A DNA stretch of 37,092 nucleotides from Sphingobacterium thalpophilum (GCA_943325195.2 CALPON020000014.1:1-37092), one strand, 5' to 3'. Counted from the stretch's first letter, positions 9,152 to 16,879 are shown. Numbers and translations: made by a program. The notes: generated from the sequence alone by a model not told the origin.

Positions 9152-9170
9152 AATGTGTGTAGATGAGGAG

Positions 9171-9202
9171 CAAATCTAATAAAAAAACAGAAAAGCCCCA
9201 AA
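9171..9202 (-). promoter_or_regulatory. Bacteroidota-type promoter for the 76-aa lipoprotein
   Basis: On the minus strand, TTTG (plus-strand 9199-9202) is followed by exactly 20 bases and then TAGATTTG (9171-9178), a full match to the -33/-7 consensus TTTG-N19..21-TAnnTTTG. Transcription would begin near 9165, about 14 bases before the start codon at 9151. The -33 TTTG lies inside the 3' arm of the terminator hairpin of the preceding gene. Confidence 0.6.
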
Positions 9203-9217
9203 GCAATGCTTTGAGGC
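9181..9217 (-). terminator. Rho-independent terminator of the 78-aa lipoprotein gene
   Basis: On the minus strand a 10-bp stem (GCCTCAAAGC / GCTTTGGGGC, one G-T wobble) closes a three-base loop and is followed by TTTTCTGTTTTTTT. Stem bases are plus-strand 9195-9204 and 9208-9217. It sits 30 bases after the stop codon of the gene at 9247-9483. Confidence 0.8.
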
Positions 9218-9246
9218 CTTTCAGCTAACTAACTAAACACAAATTC

Positions 9247-9483
9247 TTAGTGACCGTGTCCTTCGTGTGATTCAGCAGGAGCAGCAGTTTCAGTAGTTGC
9301 TGCAGGAGCTGTAGAATCAGGAGTAGCTTCAGTGTTTTGCATTGACTCGCTAATAGATGCAGAAATTGAATCCTGGATAAATTTTGCGCGCTCTTCTAAT
9401 TTAGCTTTTTCTTCAGCAGAAGGACCACAAGCTACGAAAGTAGCTACAACAGCTACGGCGATAATAGAGAATACTTTTTTCAT
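9247..9483 (-). CDS. Small lipoprotein with Ala/Thr-rich, His-ending tail
   Basis: 78 residues. The signal peptide MKKVFSIIAVAVVATFVAC ends at a lipobox-like Cys19, followed by GPSAEEKAKL, a helix with RAKFIQDSI, and a low-complexity tail ending in HEGHGH. It is a paralogue of the 76-residue protein just downstream: the first 40 residues correspond closely and the tails differ. Such CGPS/CGPA mini-lipoproteins occur in Bacteroidota, but I know no assigned function. The His-rich end could bind metal, which is speculative. A strong terminator follows. Confidence 0.75.
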   Translation of the reverse strand: MKKVFSIIAVAVVATFVACGPSAEEKAKLEERAKFIQDSISASISESMQNTEATPDSTAPAATTETAAPAESHEGHGH

Positions 9484-9668
9484 TTTAGTCTAATGTTTTT
9501 GTTTTACATTCATTTATACCGGAACTTTAAAAAGGTCACCCGAAATTTTTTTATTTTTTTGTAAGATTTCACAATCAACTGATAATCAAACTAATAAAAA
9601 CAAATAAAACGAAGGTTACCTCTATTTTTTATACATTGGAAAGCAAAAACAGGTTACCTTTAAGACCA

Positions 9669-10280
9669 ATGGGTATTAATACAAACAACGGCAAGATGTC
9701 TGCACGCAGCCCTCAATTTACCGATCAGGAGTTTATTGATGGTCTGCGCACCTCTGACAGTATCGTCTTAACCGCTTTGTACAAGAAGTATTATCAACTC
9801 GTTCTTAAATTTGTTGTCAACAACAGTGGCTCTGAAGAAGCGGCCCGCGATATTTATCAGGAGGCTGTCATTGTCCTGTATGAAAATGCTTGCAAAGCGG
9901 ATTTCCAGCTGAGCTGCCAGCTTCAGACCTATCTGTACAGCATTGTCCGCCGCCTCTGGTTAAAAGAACTGCGTCACAAGGGAAAGACCAGCCTTTTTAA
10001 AGAGACGGAGGAGGAGGACCTGGTGGACGTGTCTGAAGAAACAGATGTGCACGCACAAAAAGAAGCGGAATACCAGCAACTCAGCAAAAGCATGAGCAGT
10101 CTTGGTGAACCGTGTGCCACGTTGCTGAGCGACTTCTACGTCCGCAAACTCAACATGGAAGCCATTGCTGAAAAATTTGGTTACACCAATGCTGACAACG
10201 CCAAGAACCAGAAATATAAATGTCTACAAAGACTGAAAAAGAATTTTTTTGAAACGAGTACCAACGCTACTGAAGACTGA
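9669..10280 (+). CDS. ECF-type RNA polymerase sigma factor
   Basis: About 203 residues from the ATG at 9669; a TTG at 9636 or the ATG at 9696 are alternatives. Region sigma-2 (about 30-90) includes the core-binding ARDIYQEAVIVLYENA and the -10 recognition part ending QTYLYSIVRRLWLKELR. An acidic linker (EETEEEDLVDVSEE) follows. Region sigma-4 (about 140-190) has a helix-turn-helix (MEAIAEKFGYTNADNAKNQK). The TNADNAKNQKYKCLQRLKK ending is typical of Bacteroidota ECF-like factors. Three bases after its stop begins a membrane protein that looks like an anti-sigma factor fused to a protease, so the pair is probably a signal-responsive module. Confidence 0.88.
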   Translation: MGINTNNGKMSARSPQFTDQEFIDGLRTSDSIVLTALYKKYYQLVLKFVVNNSGSEEAARDIYQEAVIVLYENACKADFQLSCQLQTYLYSIVRRLWLKELRHKGKTSLFKETEEEDLVDVSEETDVHAQKEAEYQQLSKSMSSLGEPCATLLSDFYVRKLNMEAIAEKFGYTNADNAKNQKYKCLQRLKKNFFETSTNATED

Positions 10281-10283
10281 ACG

Positions 10284-11381
10284 ATGAGAGTGACTGATTT
10301 ATTTGATGACTATCTGGAGGGAAGATTAATAGGAACTGAACGGATTGAATTTAAGTCCCGGCTCCTGAGCGATGCCACCTTTGCAACCGCATTTGAGGAG
10401 CACCGTCTCCTGATTGAGACCCTTCGTTCAGCCGCTTTGCGGGATGAGCTGAAGAATAAATTGCGGGCGATTCACGCCCGTGAGATTGGCAATGCAAAAG
10501 TCCTTCCCCTTCAAAAGAGTGAGAATTTTGCTCAGAAACACGCGCGTACTATTGCTGTGGCTGCCAGTACTGCCTTTATAGCTGTGCTAAGCACCGTGGC
10601 CATTCTCAGTGCCGGTGGTTACTTATTCAAGCAGCAAAGCAACCAGATTACCGATCTTAATCGCGTTGTGCGTGAGCTGAAGGCTTCCAGCGATGGTATC
10701 GTTCAGGGCATCCGCAAAACCAATACGACGCGAAAAGCAGCGTATGCGCCAGCCAACATTGAAGGCAGTGCTTTTGCACTCAATAATAAAGGATATATCC
10801 TGACCAGTTTCCACATGGTCAGTGGGGCGGATAGTATTTTTATTCAGAATGCGCAGACAGAGCGCAGCCTTACCCGGCTCATCTACTGCGATCCGAAATT
10901 GGATCTCGCGATTCTGAAAGTAGAAGACGAACAACAAACCAAAAACTGGCAGGTGCCTTTTAATCTGAAAGAAAAAAGCGCCGATATTGGAGAGAAGGTC
11001 TTTACCATGGGGTATCCCCGCCGCGACATGGTATATGGAGAGGGTTCCCTCAGCTCCATGAGCGGCTATTCCAATGATACCAGCATGTACCAAATTTCTA
11101 TCCCTGTCAACCCAGGCAATAGTGGGGGACCACTCCTCGATGAAGCAGGCAACGTGATTGGCGTGATTCGTGGTAAAATCTCAGGAGCAGAAGGCACCAG
11201 CTTTGCCATAAAAGCACAGGAAATCATCCGCAGCATTACGGATTCAGCAACCGACAGCCTCCGCATCCAGGTCCTCACACCAAGCAACCGTAAAAGTGGA
11301 CTGCGCAATATGAAGCGCTCTGACCAAGTGCGCAAAATCAATCCTTACGTCTTTAACGTGCTTATTTACAAAGGAGAATAA
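10284..11381 (+). CDS. Membrane protein: anti-sigma-like N-terminus, one TM helix, HtrA-like serine protease
   Basis: 365 residues. Residues 1-75 form a soluble, helical, Leu- and Arg/Glu-rich segment (LFDDYLEGRLIGTERIEF...) of the kind found at the start of single-pass anti-sigma factors. One transmembrane helix spans about 88-115, followed by a short coiled-coil-like part (116-135). Residues about 155-315 form a trypsin/HtrA-type protease with an intact triad: His177 (TSFHMVSGAD), Asp207 (PKLDLAILKV) and Ser280 (NPGNSGGPLL). No PDZ domain follows. The gene lies three bases downstream of the ECF sigma gene, so co-expression is near certain. My inference is that the N-terminus holds the sigma factor at the membrane and the protease acts in the periplasm, perhaps triggering its own or its partner's cleavage under stress. 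The direct motif evidence is strong; the regulatory role is inferred. Confidence 0.82.
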   Translation: MRVTDLFDDYLEGRLIGTERIEFKSRLLSDATFATAFEEHRLLIETLRSAALRDELKNKLRAIHAREIGNAKVLPLQKSENFAQKHARTIAVAASTAFIAVLSTVAILSAGGYLFKQQSNQITDLNRVVRELKASSDGIVQGIRKTNTTRKAAYAPANIEGSAFALNNKGYILTSFHMVSGADSIFIQNAQTERSLTRLIYCDPKLDLAILKVEDEQQTKNWQVPFNLKEKSADIGEKVFTMGYPRRDMVYGEGSLSSMSGYSNDTSMYQISIPVNPGNSGGPLLDEAGNVIGVIRGKISGAEGTSFAIKAQEIIRSITDSATDSLRIQVLTPSNRKSGLRNMKRSDQVRKINPYVFNVLIYKGE

Positions 11382-11558
11382 GCCATTTCTAGATGCACCA
11401 AGGAGGGACTTTTTCAACTGAAGTCAAATAGTTGGTTATCAAGCTATTAAAATACTGGCTAACAGGTCCTCCATGGCTTTACAACACTGGAATTCTTGAA
11501 TTAATCGCGTTTAACAAAAGTATTCGACAAAACCGGAAGTTATTAACAATTTAATAGT

Positions 11559-11566
11559 TAACTTTG
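11559..11566 (+). promoter_or_regulatory. Putative -7 element (TAACTTTG) upstream of 11586
   Basis: TAACTTTG matches TAnnTTTG and ends 19 bases before the ATG at 11586. No TTTG -33 element is visible 19-21 bases upstream. The 200 bases between the protease gene and this site show no other clear signals. Confidence 0.35.
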
Positions 11567-11585
11567 TAAACTAATCTGCACAGCC

Positions 11586-12023
11586 ATGTTCGAAATTCTT
11601 AAACATTTTGAGTCTAAGTACGGCACCTTGAAAAAAAAGGGGCTAAGAATTGAAGGACTGTCGATGATTGATCCGAAGCGTAAAAAACACGTGATAATGA
11701 TCTCCAAACCTTTCATTTTCGATAATCGCCAATTACCTAAAACGTATGAGGGACTCGACATTAAGGGGAAAATCGAAGGAGATCTTCCGAAAGAGTTTGC
11801 TATTAAAAAGGATGCCGCAAAAAAGGAATACGTGTGGACGCCAAGTCGTTTCGAGAAGTATGTGGACCGTTGCAGCGAAGAAATCCGCAAGCAATTTAAT
11901 AATCCGACGATGACCCGTCAGGATATGTTGGACGCGCTGGCCTTCGGAAATTTTGAAGAACACAAGAAGAAAAGTCTGCAGTTAATGAAAGACGGTAAAA
12001 TACCGCCTTTTAAAATGAACTAG
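11586..12023 (+). CDS. Conserved-looking hypothetical protein, cytosolic
   Basis: 145 residues, no signal peptide or membrane segment, rich in Lys (about one in six residues). It opens with MFEILKHFESKYGTL and contains the basic segments KKKGLRIEG and PKRKKHVIM, the strand-like IKGKIEGDLP, a WTPSRFEKYV segment, and a helical end with RQDMLDALAFGNFEEHKKK. I do not recognise the family. It is a single-gene unit with a possible promoter just upstream and a clear terminator downstream. The basic charge would fit nucleic-acid or ribosome association, but that is only a guess. Confidence 0.6.
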   Translation: MFEILKHFESKYGTLKKKGLRIEGLSMIDPKRKKHVIMISKPFIFDNRQLPKTYEGLDIKGKIEGDLPKEFAIKKDAAKKEYVWTPSRFEKYVDRCSEEIRKQFNNPTMTRQDMLDALAFGNFEEHKKKSLQLMKDGKIPPFKMN

Positions 12024-12084
12024 ACTTCAAGATAAAAGTAAACTATTGTCATAATTAAGGGTTAAACAATTAGTTGCTTTGTAT

Positions 12085-12112
12085 AAAGCCGGGTGGTTAC
12101 CGGCTTTTTTTG
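12085..12112 (+). terminator. Rho-independent terminator after the 145-aa gene
   Basis: The stem AAAGCCGG / CCGGCTTT with a seven-base loop (GTGGTTA) runs directly into a T-tract (CTTTTTTT). It lies about 60 bases after the stop codon at 12023. Confidence 0.8.
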
Positions 12113-12179
12113 TGGACGGCCCTTTCCATAAAGAAAAATAAGTGTTGCAGGCCGCCTGTAATTTTGAACTCACAAGCCG

Positions 12180-12187
12180 TATCTTTG
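12180..12187 (+). promoter_or_regulatory. Putative -7 element (TATCTTTG) of mrp
   Basis: TATCTTTG is a perfect TAnnTTTG, ending ten bases before the ATG at 12198. A TTTTG at 12162-12166 is too close (13 bases) for a normal -33 element. The leader would be only a few bases long. Confidence 0.4.
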
Positions 12188-12197
12188 TTGCCGTATT

Positions 12198-13280
12198 ATG
12201 GAAATCACAACTGAAAAAGTAATCGACGCCCTGCGTTATGTGGATGATCCCGATCTGAAGAAAGACCTGGTCACACTCAATATGATCAAAGAGGTGGTAG
12301 TCAATGATAAAGACATTAGCTTTACCGTGGTCCTTACCACCCCTGCCTGCCCGATGAAGGACATGATTCACAACGCCTGCATGAATGCTATTCTGCATTA
12401 TGTGGATAAAGAAGCGAAGGTGAAGATCAACATGACTTCCAATGTCACAAGCAAGAAGGAAAAAGATGAAACCACTTTGCGAGATGTCAAAAACATTATC
12501 GCTGTCGCAAGTGGTAAAGGGGGCGTAGGCAAAAGCACCATCGCTGCCAATCTCGCATTGGGTCTGGTCCGCCAGGGAGCTAAGGTGGGCTTAGTGGACG
12601 CTGATATTTATGGTCCTTCACAGCACATCATGTTCGGCGTCACGAATGAAGGTCCCGGCAGCGGAGATTTCAACGGACAACGTAAGATGACCCCTGTTGA
12701 AAGTTACGGCGTTAAAATAAATTCGATTGGATTTTTAGCAGGGCCTAATCAGGCGATTGCTTTACGGGGACCGATGGCGACCAAAGCGATGTCCCAGTTA
12801 TTTTACGAAACTATTTGGGGGGAATTAGATTATCTGATTGTCGACCTACCACCGGGTACAGGAGACATTCAGATCTCGTTGTGCAGTCAGGTGCCGGTAA
12901 CTGGCGCTGTGGTCGTGTGTACCCCGCAGGACGTTGCCATTGCCGATGCCCGCAAAGGAATTGCTTTGTTTCAGTTAGAACAGGTCAATGTGCCCATCTT
13001 GGGATTGATTGAAAACATGGCTTGGTTTACCCCAGCCGAATTACCTGAGAATAAATACTACATCTTCGGCAAAGAAGGCGTGAAGCACCTGGCAGAAGAA
13101 TTAAAAGTACCCTTACTGGCGCAGTTGCCATTAATTCAGAGTGTGCGGGAAGCTAGTGATGCTGGTCGCCCAGCTGTTCTTCAGGAAAACACGCCGCAGG
13201 CCATTGCCTTTATCGAAATGAGTCAGAACGTGGCACAACAGGTGGCAATCCGCAATGCGGAAACTTTGCAGGAGGCCTAA
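12198..13280 (+). CDS. mrp: Mrp/NBP35 (ApbC) family Fe-S cluster carrier ATPase
   Basis: 360 residues. The N-terminal MIP18/DUF59 domain (about 5-75) has TTPACP with Cys51. The deviant Walker A P-loop GKGGVGKST lies at 106-114. It is followed by DADIYGPSQH, LIVDLPPGTGD and a second nucleotide-binding region with GLIENMAWF, all characteristic of Mrp/ApbC P-loop ATPases. These bind and transfer Fe-S clusters to apoproteins in the cytosol. It is a single-gene unit, with a promoter-like element immediately upstream and a bidirectional terminator downstream. Confidence 0.93.
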   Translation: MEITTEKVIDALRYVDDPDLKKDLVTLNMIKEVVVNDKDISFTVVLTTPACPMKDMIHNACMNAILHYVDKEAKVKINMTSNVTSKKEKDETTLRDVKNIIAVASGKGGVGKSTIAANLALGLVRQGAKVGLVDADIYGPSQHIMFGVTNEGPGSGDFNGQRKMTPVESYGVKINSIGFLAGPNQAIALRGPMATKAMSQLFYETIWGELDYLIVDLPPGTGDIQISLCSQVPVTGAVVVCTPQDVAIADARKGIALFQLEQVNVPILGLIENMAWFTPAELPENKYYIFGKEGVKHLAEELKVPLLAQLPLIQSVREASDAGRPAVLQENTPQAIAFIEMSQNVAQQVAIRNAETLQEA

Positions 13281-13300
13281 AGGGAAATATTATTTTAATA

Positions 13301-13331
13301 AAAAAGCCCCTAAGTCATTCGGGGCTTTTTT
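13301..13331. terminator. Bidirectional terminator between mrp and the dihydroorotase gene
   Basis: AAAAAGCCCC (13301-13310) and GGGGCTTTTT (13321-13330) pair perfectly around a ten-base loop. The A-tract and T-tract make it work on both strands. It lies 20 bases after mrp and about 155 bases after the end of the convergent dihydroorotase gene. Confidence 0.85.
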
Positions 13332-13486
13332 ATTAAGGCTGTTTTATAATTGACTTTTTTCGACTTCGCTCTGCCAAATCAAATGGCTTTACGTTGCTTA
13401 ATTTAAGGCAGGTTTCAATACAACGCGTTAATTGTCAGTAGCCCTAACCAAAGTTTTAAAGAAAGAGTCAATGCGCTGCAGGCCGA

Positions 13487-14836
13487 CTATCGGTCATTTG
13501 TTTTTGTTAAGGCTTGTCCTTTTTTTGTTTCGTCAAATTGCCCATTGTCATAAACCAAATGGCCATTGACAAATGTGTGCGTGACATTCGTCTGAAAGGT
13601 TGTTCCTTCCAATGGTGACCAAGCGCATTTAGATAAAAGATTAGTTTTAGCAACGGTCCAACTTGCATTTAAGTCTATGATCGTTAAGTCTGCAAAATAA
13701 CCCTCTCGAATGAACCCGCGTTTTTCAATGCCATAGAGCGTGGCAGGATTATGACACATCTTTTCAGCAATTTTTTCCAATGAGATTAATCCTTGTTTGA
13801 AAAATTCGAGCATTATATTCAGCGAATGCTGAACAATCGGTGCACCCGACATTGACTGGAAATAAGGTCTTTGCTTTTCGTCTAGCGTATGTGGTGCATG
13901 ATCTGTCGTGACGATGTCTATGCGGTCGTCAAGCAAGGCCGCCAAAAGCCCTTTTTTATCTTTTTCTGTTTTTATAGCAGGGTTCCATTTTATTAAAGTC
14001 CCCAAGCGTTTATAGTCCAGGTCTGAAAACCACAGATGATGCACTGAAACCTCGGTGGTGATGTTTTTCTCTTTTAAAGGAATGTCATTTCTAAAGAGAT
14101 GTGTTTCTGCTTCAGTTGTTAGGTGAAGAATGTGAAGTCGGGCCTTGTGTTTATTGGCGATCGCAATTGCTCTTTTGCTTGCTTCATAACAGGCCTTTTC
14201 GCTCCTAATCAGTGGATGAAATTCAATTGGCACATTTTCGCCATATTTTTCGCGAAACCTATTTTCATTTTCTTCAACCAGTTGTTCTTTTTCAGAATGA
14301 ATGGCAATGATCGACTTGCAGTTGGCAAAAAGTTTTTCCATTGTTTCTGGATTATCAGCCAGGAGGTTGCCTTTTTTTGTAAAGTAAAGGCCGTCATCTG
14401 AAACTCCTAAAAGTTGAGATGTATCTAGTTTGATCACTTCATCGAGGTTGTCGCCATTGACACCCAAAAAGAAGCCGAAATTTGCCAGTGACTTTTCGGA
14501 GGCGATTCGGCATTTTTCATTTAAGATGTCGATGGTTAAAGCATTTGGATAGGTATTCGGCATGTCAATAAAGGAAGTCACGCCACCTGCAATAGCGGCT
14601 TTGCTTTCCGTATAAAGATCGCCCTTGTGTGTTAGTCCCGGCTCACGAAAATGAACCTGTCCATCAATAATGCCAGGAAATAAATGTTTGCCTGTGCCGT
14701 CAATCACTTTTGCATTTTGGTGATCTAGCTGCGGTCCAATTTTTTGAATGCGGCCCTTGTCAAGCAGGAGGTCGGTGACGATGATACGTCCCTCATTGAT
14801 AATGCTAATATTGGTGAGAAGCGTTTTTTCAGTCAT
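13487..14836 (-). CDS. pyrC: Dihydroorotase (class I), QxH variant
   Basis: 449 residues from the ATG at 14836, where MTEKTLLTN starts in the usual place; 28 upstream codons are open but look like leader. This amidohydrolase closes the dihydroorotate ring in pyrimidine synthesis. Signatures are DGQVHFREPG at 58-67, VSVHHLWFSD, HILHLTT and TTDHAPH (Asp312). The first metal His of the usual HxH is Gln60, giving Q-V-H. From memory this is common in Bacteroidota PyrC proteins, so I do not treat it as inactive, although such proteins have rarely been assayed. A well-formed promoter lies at 14923-14954. Confidence 0.88.
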   Translation of the reverse strand: MTEKTLLTNISIINEGRIIVTDLLLDKGRIQKIGPQLDHQNAKVIDGTGKHLFPGIIDGQVHFREPGLTHKGDLYTESKAAIAGGVTSFIDMPNTYPNALTIDILNEKCRIASEKSLANFGFFLGVNGDNLDEVIKLDTSQLLGVSDDGLYFTKKGNLLADNPETMEKLFANCKSIIAIHSEKEQLVEENENRFREKYGENVPIEFHPLIRSEKACYEASKRAIAIANKHKARLHILHLTTEAETHLFRNDIPLKEKNITTEVSVHHLWFSDLDYKRLGTLIKWNPAIKTEKDKKGLLAALLDDRIDIVTTDHAPHTLDEKQRPYFQSMSGAPIVQHSLNIMLEFFKQGLISLEKIAEKMCHNPATLYGIEKRGFIREGYFADLTIIDLNASWTVAKTNLLSKCAWSPLEGTTFQTNVTHTFVNGHLVYDNGQFDETKKGQALTKTNDR

Positions 14837-14922
14837 TGTATGGTGTCTGTGGGTCTCGCGTATTCTGGCGTTCCGGATATGGTTTTGCGGCGCATCACAT
14901 CTTGAAGGCGCAACAAACACGT

Positions 14923-14954
14923 CAAAAGTACTTACTTTCTAAGTGAGCGGCAAA
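14923..14954 (-). promoter_or_regulatory. Bacteroidota-type promoter of the dihydroorotase gene
   Basis: On the minus strand, TTTG (plus-strand 14951-14954), 20 intervening bases and TACTTTTG (14923-14930) match the phylum's -33/-7 consensus. Transcription would start near 14915, giving a leader of about 80 bases before the ATG at 14836. Confidence 0.6.
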
Positions 14955-14998
14955 TTAGAAGTTTCGGCATTTCGCAGTCTTCTGATCTGGCGCGGCTT

Positions 14999-15619
14999 TT
15001 ATTTTTTTTGGTTAAACCTTGCCCCGACTTGAAGAAAATAAATAAAGCCACCCGCAGAAGCGTTGTAGCTTGTTTTTCCTAATGTTTTTGTTTCGGTGCC
15101 ACTTACATTGAAGCTCCAGCCAAAACTGGCATCCGCATAAAAAACAGTTTTGATGGGAAAAACACGTATGCCTATCCTAGGCACAAGGTAATTTTTAATG
15201 AGGGTTTCTTTTGCGCCGCTTAGTTTATCCTCTAGCATGAACCACTCTGGTCCGCCTAATACACCGGCATAAATTCCTTTTCTGTCTTTACGTAAATAAT
15301 AGTTTGCAAATAGTTCAACAGCATTGTTGCGTCTGACTTTAAGATTTTCGGCATTCTGAAAAAATGTATTTTTGATATAGTCTGGCGGTGCTACGCTAAA
15401 ACCAATTAGGCCGATTTGCCAATTACGAAATTCTAGACCGAGACTTCCACCGCCACCTTTGGAAAGGAATAAAAACGGATAAGCATCAAGGCTTAATTGC
15501 AAAGAAGCTGGTTCTTTGTCCTTACCCAAAACCTGTTGCTGAAAGAAACTTGTTTTGTCTTGTGCAAAAACACAGGTTGTAACAGAAACAACTACTGCCA
15601 TTAAAATGTACTTTTTCAC
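14999..15619 (-). CDS. Probable outer-membrane beta-barrel-like protein of unknown function
   Basis: 206 residues with a clear signal peptide (MKKYILMAVVVSVTTCVFAQ). The mature part has alternating hydrophobic/polar strands (LQLSLDAYPFLFL, SLGLEFRNWQIGLIGF, NAVELFANYYL, IYAGVLGGPEWF, FYADASFGWSFNV) and ends in a strand (FLQVGARF), as expected for a small outer-membrane barrel of about eight strands. No specific family is recognised. It is a single gene between pyrC and threonine dehydrogenase. No terminator is evident on either side. Confidence 0.65.
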   Translation of the reverse strand: MKKYILMAVVVSVTTCVFAQDKTSFFQQQVLGKDKEPASLQLSLDAYPFLFLSKGGGGSLGLEFRNWQIGLIGFSVAPPDYIKNTFFQNAENLKVRRNNAVELFANYYLRKDRKGIYAGVLGGPEWFMLEDKLSGAKETLIKNYLVPRIGIRVFPIKTVFYADASFGWSFNVSGTETKTLGKTSYNASAGGFIYFLQVGARFNQKK

Positions 15620-15846
15620 TGTGCTAATTTTTGGTTTACCAATTGCACAAAGATCAGTTGATGGGAGTCTCTTATTTGTTGACTATTGTTAAGATTTAGG
15701 AATGGGGCGTCGCTTGTTGTCTTTTGGAAATAGGATTTTCAGCAAACGGATTAGCACTTGCTTTTTTTCAGGCAAATTTCTTTTAGGAATTATTGATAGA
15801 ATACAGGGCAGCCGTCTGGTGTTTGACCTTAGCTCTGCGCTTTCCG

Positions 15847-15860
15847 CCTGCAAATGCAGG
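15847..15860. repeat. Short inverted repeat downstream of threonine dehydrogenase
   Basis: CCTGCA AA TGCAGG forms a 6-bp stem with a two-base spacer, flanked by TCCGCC on both sides (direct repeat). It lies 24 bases after the stop of the gene at 15884-16837. There is no T-tract, so I do not call it a terminator. Confidence 0.4.
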
Positions 15861-15883
15861 TCCGCCCAATAGAAAAAGGGCGC

Positions 15884-16837
15884 TTATGCCACTTGTTCTT
15901 TTAGATTTTCCAGCATGTTTTCCACCAGCCCCTTCAGATCATATTTCTCTTTCCAGCCCCAATGCTCACGTGCTTCGGTGTCGGAGATGCTTTGTGGCCA
16001 GCTGTCAGCGATGGCCTGACGGAAATCGGGTGCGTACGAAATTGTAAAATCAGGAATGTGTTTTTTTATTTCTTCTGCTATTTGTTTTGGCGTAAAACTG
16101 ATGCCACCTAAATTATAGGCGCCACGAATTTTAATGTTTTCTGCAGGCGACTGCATGAGTTCAATGGTCGCACGAATGGCATCTTCCATGTGCATCATTG
16201 GTAGTGCGGTATTTTCACTAAGGAATGAAGTATAAGTTCCTTTCTTCAAGGCTTCATGGAAAATATGAACGGCATAATCGGTCGTTCCGCCGCCGGGAGC
16301 GCTTTTCCAGCCAATCAGACCGGGATAACGGATGCTGCGGACATCCACCCCAAACTTTTTAAAGTACCACTCACACCAGCGTTCTCCGGCCTGCTTGCTA
16401 ATGCCATAAATCGTTGATGGCTCCATAACAGTGTATTGGGGTGTGTTCTGGCGGGGTGTGGTTGGACCAAAGACCGCGATGGAACTAGGCCAGTAGATTT
16501 GACGGATGTGTTTTTCTTTTGCCAGGTCAAGCACATGGAAAAGGCTCTCCATATTCAGCTTCCAGGCAAACATTGGATTTTGCTCTCCGGTGGCAGACAA
16601 AAGTGCGGCCAAGTGGTAGACCTGTGTAATGCCTTGCTTTTTTACCAATTCAAAAAGGGCGTCTTTATTCAGAGCATCCAGAACTTCAAAATGATTTTTC
16701 TGAAACAGTCCCGCGTCCTTTAAATCGGAAGGAATGACTTGTTCAGCTCCATAAATGGCTGATAAATTTTGCGTGAGTTCTACCCCTATTTGTCCACCTG
16801 CGCCTATAATGAGGATTTTTTCCTTGCTGCTTACCAT
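15884..16837 (-). CDS. tdh: L-threonine 3-dehydrogenase, short-chain (epimerase-like) type
   Basis: 317 residues. It is an extended-SDR Rossmann protein: GAGGQIG at 12-18 binds NAD, HLAALLSATGEQNP and PSSIAVFGP line the active site, and the catalytic Tyr144-x3-Lys148 lies in YGISK. The segment RYPGLIGWKSAPGGGTTDYAV is characteristic of the SDR-type threonine dehydrogenases found in Flavobacteria and relatives. These oxidise L-threonine to 2-amino-3-ketobutyrate and differ from the zinc MDR-type Tdh of E. coli. The partner Kbl (2-amino-3-ketobutyrate CoA ligase) is not in the window. A half-site promoter element is present at 16880-16887. Confidence 0.9.
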   Translation of the reverse strand: MVSSKEKILIIGAGGQIGVELTQNLSAIYGAEQVIPSDLKDAGLFQKNHFEVLDALNKDALFELVKKQGITQVYHLAALLSATGEQNPMFAWKLNMESLFHVLDLAKEKHIRQIYWPSSIAVFGPTTPRQNTPQYTVMEPSTIYGISKQAGERWCEWYFKKFGVDVRSIRYPGLIGWKSAPGGGTTDYAVHIFHEALKKGTYTSFLSENTALPMMHMEDAIRATIELMQSPAENIKIRGAYNLGGISFTPKQIAEEIKKHIPDFTISYAPDFRQAIADSWPQSISDTEAREHWGWKEKYDLKGLVENMLENLKEQVA

Positions 16838-16879
16838 GACTACTATTAACCTATGAAATGAAACATTTTTGTATCTTTA

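Noticed and set aside
9636-9668. TTG start giving 11 extra residues to the ECF sigma factor
   Set aside because: The ATG at 9669 is sufficient and no ribosome-binding or conservation evidence favours TTG.
10623-11093. 156-codon open frame on the minus strand
   Set aside because: It is antisense to the anti-sigma/protease gene, whose catalytic motifs make the plus strand clearly the coding one.
14837-14920. 28-codon N-terminal extension of the dihydroorotase
   Set aside because: Family members start at the MTEK position; the extension lies in what appears to be the leader after the promoter at 14923-14954 and shows no conserved features.
15847-15860. Inverted repeat after threonine dehydrogenase as a terminator
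   Set aside because: The stem is only 6 bp with a two-base spacer and no T-tract follows on either strand.
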